64,000 nucleotides of DNA from Hyphomonadaceae bacterium (GCA_016791425.1 JAEUMQ010000013.1:186001-250000); one strand, 5' to 3'; shown: positions 45,886-55,126, numbered from the stretch's first letter. Notes: generated from the letters alone by a model not told the origin. Translations and numbers: made by a program.

Positions 45886-46851
45886 TCACTCCAGCGGCAG
45901 CGAATAGAGGCTGAACGCGCCCGGATCCTGCCCCGCCAGCGTCGGATCGAAGAGGTAGCGCAGCTTCGCATCGACCGACCACACGCGCCCGCGCGCCAGC
46001 GTCACCGTCGCCGATCCGGGAACCCCGCCGAGCACGCGCATGCGCGCTTCATCGCCGACGATGCTGAACTCCGTCACGCGGCCCGCCGCGCCGCCTTCGG
46101 CCTGCACGAACCTTCCCCCCGCAATGGCGCGCATGCCGTCCGGCCGGTCGAGCGGCGCGATCGATGGACGCAATTCTGTCACCGCGCCCGCCTTGCCGTC
46201 GGCGCCGACCGCGATGCGGAAGAGCTTCCCTGTGGTCACCGTATTGAACACCACCGCGCCGTCGGCGCCCACGGCGATGCCGTCCGCGCCCGCGAACCGC
46301 GCATCCTCGCTCCACAGCTCAAGCGCGCCGGCGCCCGGCGCCAACCGGAAGATTTTCCCAGCCACGGTTTCGGTCACGAACGCGCCGCCATGCGCATCGA
46401 CCCCGATATCGTTGCACACCCCCGCCGCGCCGCCTGGAAAGGGATAGCTCGCCACGAGGGCCCCGGTGTCGAGCGCAAACACCTTCAGCGCCGAGCGTGC
46501 ATCCGCCTCCGGCCCAGTGGTTCCGCGCACGGGCCGGGCGCACACCAGGAGCCGGTTGCGCGCATCGTCCGCGAACACGCCGAGCATCGAGACCATGCCC
46601 GTCTGCCCGGGCGTGAGCCACACCGAAGCCGCCGTCTCGCCCGGCCGTGCGCGCAAGATCGCCCCCGTACCCGCCGAGCCGATGAAGATGTCCCCGTTCG
46701 CGCTCGACGTGATGCTCTCCGGGTAAACCCCAGCACCCGGAATCGCGATCTCAGTGATCTCTGCCGCGCTCTCCACGGCTTTGGTCGCGCACGCGCCAAG
46801 AGCGCTCACGCACGCCAAGGCTGTGAAGAGCTTCCAGGTCCTGTTCGCCAT
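45886..46851 (-). CDS. NHL/SMP-30-like beta-propeller lipoprotein
   Basis: 321 aa: signal peptide with lipobox ALGAC, then repeats of strand type (GDIFIGSAGTGAILRARPG, GGAFVTETVAGKIFRLAPG) as in SMP-30/gluconolactonase/LRE-like propellers. No Glu metal triad is confirmed. The mature N-terminus [10 protein letters not shown] is identical to that of the cyclophilin-like lipoprotein at 58796-59704. GGGGGA lies seven bases before ATG 46851. Confidence 0.72.
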   Translation of the reverse strand: MANRTWKLFTALACVSALGACATKAVESAAEITEIAIPGAGVYPESITSSANGDIFIGSAGTGAILRARPGETAASVWLTPGQTGMVSMLGVFADDARNRLLVCARPVRGTTGPEADARSALKVFALDTGALVASYPFPGGAAGVCNDIGVDAHGGAFVTETVAGKIFRLAPGAGALELWSEDARFAGADGIAVGADGAVVFNTVTTGKLFRIAVGADGKAGAVTELRPSIAPLDRPDGMRAIAGGRFVQAEGGAAGRVTEFSIVGDEARMRVLGGVPGSATVTLARGRVWSVDAKLRYLFDPTLAGQDPGAFSLYSLPLE

Positions 46852-46940
46852 CGGACATCCCCCACATTGTTGTTTCTGGCGCCTCATAAAACCGATGCGC
46901 ACGCCGCGATCAACCACCGATCATCGGCGAACCGCGCTCG

Positions 46941-46953
46941 CACCTCCGAGGTG
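46941..46953. promoter_or_regulatory. 13-bp palindrome in the divergent spacer
   Basis: CACCTC-C-GAGGTG is a perfect inverted repeat in the 219-bp gap between the lipoprotein gene (left) and the MetE-like gene (right), a place where an operator could control both. Short palindromes occur by chance in GC-rich DNA. Confidence 0.25.
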
Positions 46954-47000
46954 GGCGCGATCCCCGCGCGCTTTCTTCTGGCGTTGCGCGACGAGCGAGC

Positions 47001-47034
47001 GGCGCACTAAGGTCCGGCGTCAAACCTGTGCGCC
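47001..47034 (+). promoter_or_regulatory. Bulged hairpin in the leader of the MetE-like gene
   Basis: GGCGCAC (47001-47007), a TA bulge, AGGT (47010-47013), loop of 10, ACCT (47024-47027) and GTGCGCC (47028-47034) make an 11-bp bulged stem 36 bases before the GTG start. It does not match a SAM riboswitch that I can identify. It may be a translation regulator of the gene. Confidence 0.4.
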
Positions 47035-47070
47035 GGGATATGCAGACGGCGCCTTGTGGGAGGAACGCCC

Positions 47071-48114
47071 GTGCTTCTACCGACGAGCCTTGTCGGCTCC
47101 TACCCACAGCCCGATTGGCTGATTGACCGCGAGAACCTGAAGGGACGTTTCCCCCCGCGCGTGCGCATGCAGCAGCTCTGGCGCGTCGCGCCGGAATATC
47201 TGGAACAGGCCCAGGACGACGCCACGCTCATCGCCATCCGCGACCAGGAACGCGCGGGGATCGACATCGTCACCGACGGCGAGATGCGCCGCGAGTCCTA
47301 TTCCAATCGCTTCGCCAACGCCCTTGAAGGCGTAGACATGGAGAAGGTCGGCGAAGCGCTCGACCGCTCCGGCCATCCCAATCCCGTGCCGCTCGTCACC
47401 GGCAGGATCCGCCGCAAGCACGCCGTGCAGGTGCGCGATGTCCAATTCCTGCGCGCCAACACCGACCGCCAGATCAAGATCACCGTGCCCGGTCCCTTCA
47501 CGATGTCGCAGCAGGCGCAGAACGCCTTCTACGCCTCCGAGGCGGAAATGGCGAACGACTATGCCGACGCTGTGAACGCCGAAATCAAGGATCTCTTCGC
47601 CGCCGGCGCCGATGTGGTTCAGATCGACGAACCCTACATGCAGGCGCGCCCGAAACCGGCGATGGAATATGGGCTATCCGCGCTCAACCGCGCGCTCGAG
47701 GGCGTGCAGGGCACCACCGCGGTCCACATCTGCTTCGGCTACGCCCATATCATCCATGAGCGCCCGTCCGGCTATTCCTTTCTCACCCAACTCAAAGCAT
47801 CGCCCATCGGCCAGATCTCGATCGAGACCGCGCAATCGAATCTCGACACGTCCGTGCTCAAGGACCTGCCGGGCAAGACCATCATCCTCGGCGTGCTCGA
47901 TCTCTCCCTCGATGCGATCGAAACACCGGAGGTCGTCGCCGACCGCATCCGCCGCGCCTTCGCCGATGTGCCGCCGGAACGCATCATCGTCGCGCCCGAT
48001 TGCGGCTTCAAATACATGACGCGCGAAATCTCGTTCGCGAAGATGAAGGCGATGGTCGATGGCGCGAAGATTGTTCGCGCCGAGCTCACCGGCAAGAAAA
48101 TAGCCGCTACCTGA
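47071..48114 (+). CDS. MetE-like C-terminal-domain methyltransferase
   Basis: 347-aa protein like the catalytic half of cobalamin-independent methionine synthase. Zinc ligands by pattern: His219, Cys221 (AVHICFG), Glu252 (ISIETAQ) and Cys311 (VAPDCGFKY). The folate-binding N-terminal half of full MetE is missing, so the methyl donor may differ. GTG start at 47071 has GGAGG seven bases upstream. It overlaps the convergent CoA-transferase by 8 bases. No metE or metH partner is adjacent. Confidence 0.85.
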   Translation: MLLPTSLVGSYPQPDWLIDRENLKGRFPPRVRMQQLWRVAPEYLEQAQDDATLIAIRDQERAGIDIVTDGEMRRESYSNRFANALEGVDMEKVGEALDRSGHPNPVPLVTGRIRRKHAVQVRDVQFLRANTDRQIKITVPGPFTMSQQAQNAFYASEAEMANDYADAVNAEIKDLFAAGADVVQIDEPYMQARPKPAMEYGLSALNRALEGVQGTTAVHICFGYAHIIHERPSGYSFLTQLKASPIGQISIETAQSNLDTSVLKDLPGKTIILGVLDLSLDAIETPEVVADRIRRAFADVPPERIIVAPDCGFKYMTREISFAKMKAMVDGAKIVRAELTGKKIAAT

Positions 48115-49312
48115 TCGCGCCTCCGCTGCGAAGCTGCGCGAGCCGCTCGGCTTCAAGCCCGAGCAGCCCCCCGAGCACCGCATCGGTATCGGCGCCAAGC
48201 AGCGGCGGCGCCTGCGCGGTCGCGGTCGGCGTCTGCGAAAGCTTGAGCGGGGAACCGATGAGCGACACCTCCCCCGCCGTCGGATGCGAAACCGTGCGCA
48301 CCATGTCCCGCGCATGCGTCTCCGGCGCGGCCAGCGCCTGACCGACCTTGCGCACCGCCCCGCCCGGAATGCCCGCCGCCCCAAGCCCCGCCAGCCAGAA
48401 CGCCGTTGTCTCCTTCGCCACGAGCGGCCGCAAGAGTCCCAGCAGCTCCGCGCGGTTCTCCACCCGCCGCGCGTTCGTCGCATAACGGGCATCCACGGCG
48501 AGTTCCGGCCGCTTCATCAGCGTACAGAGCGACGTGAATTGCCGATCGTTGCCTACCGCGATCACCACGCCGCCATCGACCGTATCGAACATGTCATAAG
48601 GCACGATGTTCGGATGCCCGTTCCCGTAACGCTTCGGCTCCGCGCCCGAGACGAGGTGCGCGCTTCCCACATTCGCGAGCATCGCAAGTTGGCAATCATA
48701 GAGCGCCATGTCGATATGCTGGCCGACGCCGTCGCGGTCGCGCGCCAGGAGCGCTGCGAGGATCGCCTGCGCCGCCGCCATACCGGTAAAAAGATCCGCC
48801 ACTGCGACACCGACCTTCATCGGCGCACCGTCGGTCTCGCCCGTGATCGCCATGAGCCCGCCCTCGGCCTGGATCACGTAATCGTATCCCGGAAGCTCCG
48901 CGCGCGGCGAGGATCGTCCGTACCCGGATATCGAACAATAGACGATGGCCGGATTGATCGCCGCGATCGATGCATAACCGAGCCCAAACTTGTCCAAGCC
49001 CCCGAGCTTGTAATTCTCAACGAGCACGTCGCTGCGCGCCGCGAGATCACGCACCAGCCCCTGCCCGTCGGCCGTCGAAAGATCGATCGCCACGCTCTTC
49101 TTGTTGCGGTTCGCGCAGAGATAATAAGCCGCCTCGCCGCCCGCATAGGGCGGCCCCCAATGGCGCGTGTCGTCCCCTCCCTTGGGGTTCTCGACCTTGA
49201 TCACCTCGGCGCCGAGATCGGCGAGGACCATCGTGCACCACGGTCCCGCGAGCACGCGCGAGAGATCAAGCACGCGGCGACCGGCGAGCGGCGGGGGGCG
49301 GTGGGCGTCCAT
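48107..49312 (-). CDS. Class III CoA-transferase (CaiB/BaiF type)
   Basis: 401 aa. Family hallmarks are [29 protein letters not shown] near residues 13-41, [11 protein letters not shown], and the catalytic Asp173 in VADLFTGM, which forms the aspartyl-CoA intermediate in formyl-CoA transferase relatives. Acceptor and donor are unknown. ATG 49312 starts just before the conserved N-terminal fold; longer frames upstream lack meaning. It diverges from folE over 82 bases. Confidence 0.9.
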   Translation of the reverse strand: MDAHRPPPLAGRRVLDLSRVLAGPWCTMVLADLGAEVIKVENPKGGDDTRHWGPPYAGGEAAYYLCANRNKKSVAIDLSTADGQGLVRDLAARSDVLVENYKLGGLDKFGLGYASIAAINPAIVYCSISGYGRSSPRAELPGYDYVIQAEGGLMAITGETDGAPMKVGVAVADLFTGMAAAQAILAALLARDRDGVGQHIDMALYDCQLAMLANVGSAHLVSGAEPKRYGNGHPNIVPYDMFDTVDGGVVIAVGNDRQFTSLCTLMKRPELAVDARYATNARRVENRAELLGLLRPLVAKETTAFWLAGLGAAGIPGGAVRKVGQALAAPETHARDMVRTVSHPTAGEVSLIGSPLKLSQTPTATAQAPPLLGADTDAVLGGLLGLEAERLAQLRSGGAIR

Positions 49313-49394
49313 ATGCGTTCTCTCCGGCGGCGGGGCTGGACATACCCCAACGCCCTGGGCCAAGGCGAGAGCGCGAGATTTCCGGAGGCAAGCG

Positions 49395-49982
49395 ATGGCG
49401 AAGAAGCCCAAGGCCGGCGTGACGGCGGCCGAAGCGGAGGCCGCCGTGCGAACCCTGATCGCCTGGGCCGGCGACGATCCTGACCGCGAAGGCCTCCAGG
49501 ACACCCCTGCCCGCGTGACGCGCGCCTACCGCGAGCTCTTCGCCGGCTATGAGAGCGATCCGCGCGACTATCTGCAGCGCACCTTCGAGGAGGTCGGCGG
49601 CTATGACGAGCTCGTCGTCCTCACCGACATCCCCGTGGTGAGCTTCTGCGAACACCACATGCTGCCCTTCACCGGCGTCGCACACGTCGGCTACCTGCCG
49701 CAGAGCCGCGTAGTCGGCATCTCCAAGCTGGCGCGCGTCGTCAACGCCTTCGCGCGCCGCCTGCAGATTCAGGAGAAGCTCACCTCTGACATCGCCCACG
49801 CCGTGCAGGACGTGCTGCACCCGAAGGGCGTCGGCGTGGTGATCAAGTCCTCGCACAGCTGCATGACCACGCGCGGCGTCAACACGCCAGGCTCCCAGCT
49901 CACCACCAGCACCTTGCTCGGCGACGTGCGCGACGACCCGCGCACCCGCGCCGAGTTCCTGGATTTCGTCCGCAGCCGCTGA
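49395..49982 (+). CDS. folE: GTP cyclohydrolase I
   Basis: First enzyme of folate (tetrahydropterin) synthesis from GTP. 195 aa with the zinc ligands Cys85 and His88 ([10 protein letters not shown]) and Cys156 ([10 protein letters not shown]), and the pterin-binding [13 protein letters not shown]. The ATG is preceded by GGAGG. It lies before the chemotaxis cluster and ends 8 bases from the convergent cheZ. Confidence 0.96.
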   Translation: MAKKPKAGVTAAEAEAAVRTLIAWAGDDPDREGLQDTPARVTRAYRELFAGYESDPRDYLQRTFEEVGGYDELVVLTDIPVVSFCEHHMLPFTGVAHVGYLPQSRVVGISKLARVVNAFARRLQIQEKLTSDIAHAVQDVLHPKGVGVVIKSSHSCMTTRGVNTPGSQLTTSTLLGDVRDDPRTRAEFLDFVRSR

Positions 49983-49990
49983 GGCGCCCG

Positions 49991-50482
49991 CTACCCGAAC
50001 ATCCTGTCGATCTCATCCTGATCGACGCCCTCGCCCGGCATGGCCGGACCGTTGAGCAGCACATCGGCCTCCGGCTCTTCCGGCGGCGCATCGCCCTCGT
50101 CCCCGAGGAGATGCGCCAGCTTGCCGAGCTTGTGCTCGATGTGCAGCAGCGTCTCGATGACCTTCGTGCTGCGCTGCCCGGTGAGGTCCTGGAACGCGCA
50201 CGCCTCCATGAGCGACATGCACCTCGCCTCCACCGCTTCGCGATAGGCGCCCGGTGAAATGTCCCCCGGCAGCGCCAGAATCTCGCTCACCTGATCCATG
50301 ATCTGATTGGCAGCCGATTCCGTCGTCTCCACGATGAGCCCGATCTGGTTCATCGCCGACGGCAGCTTCCGCGCGCGAATGTCCGAAGGGCTGAGCTCGC
50401 ACAGCGCACCGCGCGCCATCCGCACATACGTGAGCAGCACGTCACGCTCCGCGCGCCGCGCATCATCTTTCAACCCATCCAT
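49991..50482 (-). CDS. cheZ: CheZ-like CheY-P phosphatase
   Basis: 163-aa helical protein. Residues 97-103 are FQDLTGQ, which holds the CheZ catalytic Asp99 and Gln103 in the D-x3-Q spacing that dephosphorylates CheY. The C-terminus is VDQDEIDRMFG, resembling the CheY-binding peptide at the N-terminus of the flagellar switch protein FliM (SQDEIDALL). A short Pro/Glu linker joins them. ATG overlaps the cheY stop by one base (TGATG). The short length is usual for alphaproteobacterial CheZ. Confidence 0.85.
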   Translation of the reverse strand: MDGLKDDARRAERDVLLTYVRMARGALCELSPSDIRARKLPSAMNQIGLIVETTESAANQIMDQVSEILALPGDISPGAYREAVEARCMSLMEACAFQDLTGQRSTKVIETLLHIEHKLGKLAHLLGDEGDAPPEEPEADVLLNGPAMPGEGVDQDEIDRMFG

Positions 50483-50868
50483 CAGATCTCTCCCAGCACC
50501 GCCGCCATCTTCTGCTTCAGCACCGCCTGCGTGAACGGCTTGATGATGTAATTGTTCACCCCCGCCTGCCGCGCTGCGATGACGTTCTCGGCCTTCGCCT
50601 CCGCCGTCACCATGATGAACGGCAGCTTTGCCGTGCGCGCGTCGCAGCGCACCTTCTTCAAGAGGTCGAGCCCGGTCATCGGCTGCATGTTCCAGTCCGA
50701 GATGACCAGATCATACGCCTTCGTCCCGATCATCTCGTAAGCCGCCTGCCCGTCCGTCGCTTCATCGACATTGCGAAAGCCAAGCTGCTCCAGCAGCCCG
50801 CGGATGATTTTCAGCATCGTGCGATAATCATCGACGATGAGTATCGAAAGGTCTCGACTGACGCTCAT
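50482..50868 (-). CDS. cheY: Chemotaxis response regulator CheY
   Basis: 128-aa single receiver domain: phosphoacceptor Asp58 in VISDWNM, the acidic pair in VDDYR, the Thr of IMVTAEA and the Lys of YIIKPFT are all in place. It should bind the flagellar switch when phosphorylated by CheA. It starts 149 bases from divergent cheA, the shared control region. One-base overlap with cheZ. Confidence 0.94.
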   Translation of the reverse strand: MSVSRDLSILIVDDYRTMLKIIRGLLEQLGFRNVDEATDGQAAYEMIGTKAYDLVISDWNMQPMTGLDLLKKVRCDARTAKLPFIMVTAEAKAENVIAARQAGVNNYIIKPFTQAVLKQKMAAVLGEI

Positions 50869-51017
50869 TCCCCTCTCCGCATTCTGCGCCGATATTCGGA
50901 TGTGGCGCGGAGGCTCACATCCAAAACTTAACCGCAACCTAAGTGCGAATTATCTGAATTTACTCGCTCTTAAGCGCAGGCTTCCGAAGCTCGCGCGAAA
51001 CCGAAGAGGACGCGCGC

Positions 51018-53783
51018 ATGGACGATGTCGTTCGCGACTTTCTGGCCGAAGCCGCCGAAAGCATGGATGCGCTGGATCGCTCGCTCGTGCGTCTGGAGGA
51101 CGCGCCCGGAGATCCTGAGCTCCTCTCCGAGATCTTCCGCGTCATGCACACGATCAAAGGAACGTGCGGCTTCCTCGGCCTGCAGCGTCTTGCCGCCGTC
51201 GCGCATGCGGCCGAAGACATCCTCGGCCAGTTTCGCGATGGAGCGATTTCGCCCACCCAGGAAAGCGTTTCGGCCGTCCTCGAAGCCGTCGATGTCATCA
51301 AGGCGCTGCTGGGCGAACTGGAAGCCAACGGCGCCGAACCGGCCGGCGACGACAAGCCGCTCGTCGCCCGCTTGCGCGCGATCGCGCAGCAATCGCCGAA
51401 GGCCGAGCCCGCGTCCGCCGAGCCGCTCGCGTCGCGCATCGGCGGGCTCTCCACCATCGATTGCGGCGTGGAGCTCGCGCTTGCCCGCATCAAGGCGCGT
51501 TCCGAAGGCGTCCGCTTCAATGGCGCCCCCGAGGAGCCGCTGCACGCGGCGCTGCGTGATGCGGTATGGGCCGCATGCGAAGGCGAGGCGAATCTGTCTC
51601 TGGCGCGAACGCTCTCGCAGTTCGAATTATCCGAGCCCGTCGAGGTCGCGAGTTTCATGACCTGCCTTGGCGAGGCCCTGGCCGAGCTTGGCGCCGCGCC
51701 GGCGACGATCGCAGACCTCGCCGCCCTTCTTGGCGCCGCCGATCCAAAACCCTCTGCGGACCCTTCACTCGTCGCCAGATCATCCGACCATGCCGCGTCG
51801 GGCGTCGCCGCCCAGTCGATCCGCGTCAATGTGGAGGCCCTCGAGCAGCTGATGAACGTTGCGAGCGAGCTTGTCCTTATCAGGAACCAGCTCATCCAGA
51901 CGCTGCGCTCGCAGCCCGACAGCCCGTTCGCGGCGCCGCTGCAAAGACTGAACCATGTCACCACCGAGCTGCAGGAAAGCGTGATGACCACGCGCATGCA
52001 GCCGATCAGCGCCGCCTGGGCCAAGCTGCCGCGGCTTGCGCGCGATCTTGCCGTCGAGCTCAACAAGCGCATCGAGGTGGTCACCCACGGCGCCGAGACC
52101 GAGCTCGATCGCCAGGTCCTGGAGATGATCAAGGACCCGCTCACCCACATGATCCGCAACGCCGCCGATCATGGCCTTGAATCCCCCGGTGAGCGCGCCA
52201 AGGCCGGCAAGCCGGAAATGGGCCGCATCATGCTCTCGGCCCGCCACGAGGGCAGCCAGATCGTGATCGAGGTGGCGGACGACGGCCGCGGCCTGCAGGC
52301 CGCGAAGCTGCGCGCCAAGGCGCTGACGCGCGGTCTCATAACGCCGGTCGAAGCCGAAAGCCTTTCCGACGCCAAGATCCACCAGCTCATCTTTCATCCC
52401 GGGTTTTCCACCGCCGAAGCCGTGTCCGGCATCTCCGGACGCGGCGTCGGCATGGACGTGGTGCGCACGAACATCGAGAAGATCGGCGGCGCAGTGGAGC
52501 TGTCCTCCACCGAAGGCAAGGGCACGCGCTTCACCATCCGGATTCCGCTCACCCTCACCATCGTCTCCGCCCTGATCGTCGATTGCTGCGGGGAGCGCTT
52601 CGCCATGCCGCAATCGGCCGTCGTCGAGCTGGTCGGCGTCGGCGGCGGCTCGCGGCGCGCTCTTGAAGACATCAACGGCGCGCCGGTCCTGCGCCTGCGC
52701 GATCGGCTCCTCCCGCTGATCTCGTTGCAGGAGCTTATGGGCATGCCCAAGCGCGAGAACGAGGAGCAGAGCATCCTCGTCACCAGCCTGGGCGCCTTCA
52801 GTTTCGGCATCATCGTCGATCGCGTGTTCGACACCGAGGAGATCGTAGTGAAGCCCGCCGCGAGCATCCTGCGCTCGATCCCGTACTATTCCGGCGCGAC
52901 CATCCTCGGCGACGGCGCGGTGATCATGATCCTCGATCCCAAAGGCATCGCCAGCAGCCTGGGCTCCATCGACGCCGAGCAGCAGGAGACCGCCTCCCGC
53001 GGCGCCGTCCGCGCCGCCGAGCGCACCCAATTGCTCGTCGTGCGCGGCGGCTCGCACGCCCCCAAAGCGACGCCCCTGCAACTCGTCTCCCGGATCGAAG
53101 ACGTGCGCCTAAGCCAGGTGGAATACGCCAACGACAAGCCCGTGCTGCAATACCGCGGCCGCCTCATGCCGCTCGTCGATCTGGGCGGCGGGGTCTCCTT
53201 CGGCGCCCCATCGGAAACCAAGCCCGTCATTGTCTTCGACAACGAGGAGCGCGCCATCGGCCTCGTCGTCGATGAAATCGTCGATATCGTCGAGGCGCCG
53301 CTCGTGCAGGAATTCCATGCCGATCGTCCTGGCGTGCTCGGCAGCCTCGTCGTCGCCGACGCGGTCACCGACGTGATCGACCTCGCCTATTACTGGCGCA
53401 TGGCCGCCGCCGACGCGGCCCCCCGGGCGGACGCCGCGCCCTTGGTGAAACGCGCGCTCATCGTTGATGCGAGCCCCTTCCAACGCAACCTCATCGCCCC
53501 GCTCCTGGCCATGGCCGGCTTCCAGGTGATGATGACCAGCGACGCCGCCAGCGCCGCCGCGCTCGCCGAGACCGATGGGCCCTTCGACCTCATCTTCACC
53601 GACGCCGCGCTCGGCGAGCGCAACATGCTCGACAGCCTCACCGCGCCGGTCATCGGTCTTTATGACGATCCCCTCGCGGTCCGTCAGCGCGACACCGAAG
53701 GCTTCGCGCGCATCGCCTGCCGCTTCGACCGCGACGACGTCCTGAACGCCGTCGCCGCCCTCCAGGACAAGCACGCCGCATGA
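51018..53783 (+). CDS. cheA: Hybrid chemotaxis histidine kinase CheA with a C-terminal receiver-like domain
   Basis: 921 aa. Hpt domain with the phosphorylated His44 (MHTIKGTCGFLGL); a helical domain of unclear type (about 150-235) where a CheY-binding domain is usual; dimerisation and ATPase domain (VNVEALEQLMNVASELV, NAADHGLE, DDGRGL, GRGVGMDVVR); a CheW-like domain and a second one (about 520-655 and 670-790). The C-terminus (about 808-915) is receiver-like: VDAS and Asp862 (FTDAAL) are kept, but the usual Thr/Ser and Lys appear replaced (Tyr, Arg). It may be a phosphate sink or a structural domain. Overlaps cheW by ATGA. Confidence 0.93.
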   Translation: MDDVVRDFLAEAAESMDALDRSLVRLEDAPGDPELLSEIFRVMHTIKGTCGFLGLQRLAAVAHAAEDILGQFRDGAISPTQESVSAVLEAVDVIKALLGELEANGAEPAGDDKPLVARLRAIAQQSPKAEPASAEPLASRIGGLSTIDCGVELALARIKARSEGVRFNGAPEEPLHAALRDAVWAACEGEANLSLARTLSQFELSEPVEVASFMTCLGEALAELGAAPATIADLAALLGAADPKPSADPSLVARSSDHAASGVAAQSIRVNVEALEQLMNVASELVLIRNQLIQTLRSQPDSPFAAPLQRLNHVTTELQESVMTTRMQPISAAWAKLPRLARDLAVELNKRIEVVTHGAETELDRQVLEMIKDPLTHMIRNAADHGLESPGERAKAGKPEMGRIMLSARHEGSQIVIEVADDGRGLQAAKLRAKALTRGLITPVEAESLSDAKIHQLIFHPGFSTAEAVSGISGRGVGMDVVRTNIEKIGGAVELSSTEGKGTRFTIRIPLTLTIVSALIVDCCGERFAMPQSAVVELVGVGGGSRRALEDINGAPVLRLRDRLLPLISLQELMGMPKRENEEQSILVTSLGAFSFGIIVDRVFDTEEIVVKPAASILRSIPYYSGATILGDGAVIMILDPKGIASSLGSIDAEQQETASRGAVRAAERTQLLVVRGGSHAPKATPLQLVSRIEDVRLSQVEYANDKPVLQYRGRLMPLVDLGGGVSFGAPSETKPVIVFDNEERAIGLVVDEIVDIVEAPLVQEFHADRPGVLGSLVVADAVTDVIDLAYYWRMAAADAAPRADAAPLVKRALIVDASPFQRNLIAPLLAMAGFQVMMTSDAASAAALAETDGPFDLIFTDAALGERNMLDSLTAPVIGLYDDPLAVRQRDTEGFARIACRFDRDDVLNAVAALQDKHAA

Positions 53784-54253
53784 CCACCGCCCCTTCCTCC
53801 GCCGATATCGACCTCGTCACCATGAGCGTTGCGGACGCCCATTTCGGCGTGCCTGTGCTCAAGGTCCGCGACGTGCTCGATTCTCCCGCGACCTATCCAG
53901 TGCCCCTCGCTCCCGCGGAGATCCGCGGCTCGATCAATCTGCGCGGCCGCATCGTCACCGCGATCGACCTGCGCATGCGCCTGGGGCTTCCCCCGCGCGA
54001 CCCGGCCCTCCCCAGCAAGTGCGTGATCGTCGACTCCGAAGCCGCCGGCGAGCCCTACGCCTTCATCGTCGATGAAGTCGGCGACGTGCTCACCGTCTCG
54101 GCCAAGGACTACGAGCCCAACCCGATCACGCTCTCGCGCGAATGGAGCGGGCTCTGCCAGGGGCTCTACCGGCGCGAGAGCACGCTCCTGCTCGTGCTCG
54201 ACACCCAGGCCGTGCTGCGCATCGAAACGCGCAAGTTCGAGCGCGTCGCATAG
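53780..54253 (+). CDS. cheW: Chemotaxis coupling protein CheW
   Basis: 157-aa SH3-like coupling protein that joins receptors to CheA. VTMSVADAHFGVPVLKVRDVLDSP at the N-terminus and INLRGRIVTAIDLRMRLGL are the family signature, with an unusually good spread of strands to the end. ATG overlaps the cheA stop by four bases. A convergent hairpin follows. Confidence 0.92.
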   Translation: MTTAPSSADIDLVTMSVADAHFGVPVLKVRDVLDSPATYPVPLAPAEIRGSINLRGRIVTAIDLRMRLGLPPRDPALPSKCVIVDSEAAGEPYAFIVDEVGDVLTVSAKDYEPNPITLSREWSGLCQGLYRRESTLLLVLDTQAVLRIETRKFERVA

Positions 54254-54276
54254 CGTCCAGCGCATCAATGGCTCAG

Positions 54277-54297
54277 CCGGCGCGCCGCAGGCGCCGG
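54277..54297. terminator. Hairpin between convergent cheW and cheR
   Basis: CCGGCGC (54277-54283) pairs with GCGCCGG (54291-54297) around a 7-base loop, between two stop codons. A bidirectional terminator is plausible, though neither side has a T-run. Confidence 0.5.
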
Positions 54298-54298
54298 T

Positions 54299-55126
54299 CT
54301 ACGCCACCTTCGAAGTGCTGAACGCCGGCCGGTACACCCCGCGCTCCTGGCCCGCGCCGACGAACTTGTCCGTCACGCCGACCACCGTGTCCGCGCTGCC
54401 CAGGAAGAGCCAGCCGTCTGGATCCATCTGCCGCGCGATCAGCTCCAGCACCCGCATCTTCGTCGGCGCGTCGAAATAGATAAGAACGTTGCGGCAGAAG
54501 ACGACATCGAAGAACCCGAACCTGAGCGCGCTCTGTAGCAGATTGTGCGTCTCGAAGCGGACCATGCGCCGCAGCGTGTCGCTGATCGCGTAGGTCTGCG
54601 CATCCACGATCCGGAAGAAGCGGCCGAGCCGTTCCGGCGTCAGCCCGCGCTTCACCTCGAACGCCGAATAGACGCCCGCGCGCGCCTTCGCCACGATCGG
54701 CGCGGAAATGTCCGTGCCCAGGATCTCGAACTGCATGCCCGGAAAGCGTTCATGGATCAGCATCGCGATCGAATAGGCCTCCTGCCCGCTCGAGCACGCC
54801 GCGCTCCATATCCGGATCGGGCGCATCCCGAGCCGGTGCGAGAGGATATCCGGGATGACCACATGCGTCAGGTGTTCAAACGGCCGCTCGTCCCGGAAGA
54901 ACAGGGATTCATGCGTGACCATCGCCTCGATCACCGCGTTGATCATCTCCTCGCGCGGCCGCTCGCGCAGCGCCGCCATGAGCTCGATCACGCTCTTCAG
55001 CCCGAGCTTCTGCGCCACGGGTGCAAGGCGGCTCGCGACCAGATAGAGCTTGTCGCTGGTCAGCGCCATGCCGCTGCGTTCAAGCAGCAGCTTCTGCAGC
55101 GAAAGGAAATCCACGCTCGAGATCAA
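54299..55126 (-). CDS. cheR: Chemotaxis methyltransferase CheR
   Basis: SAM-dependent enzyme that methylates Glu on receptors. 275 aa: N-terminal helical domain, SAM motif IWSAACSSGQEAYSIAM and the CheR motif FCRNVLIYFD with DPDGWLFLGSADT. Start is TTG at 55126, which overlaps the cheB stop as TTGA and has GGAGG just upstream. Works with CheB as the adaptation pair. Confidence 0.94.
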   Translation of the reverse strand: MISSVDFLSLQKLLLERSGMALTSDKLYLVASRLAPVAQKLGLKSVIELMAALRERPREEMINAVIEAMVTHESLFFRDERPFEHLTHVVIPDILSHRLGMRPIRIWSAACSSGQEAYSIAMLIHERFPGMQFEILGTDISAPIVAKARAGVYSAFEVKRGLTPERLGRFFRIVDAQTYAISDTLRRMVRFETHNLLQSALRFGFFDVVFCRNVLIYFDAPTKMRVLELIARQMDPDGWLFLGSADTVVGVTDKFVGAGQERGVYRPAFSTSKVA

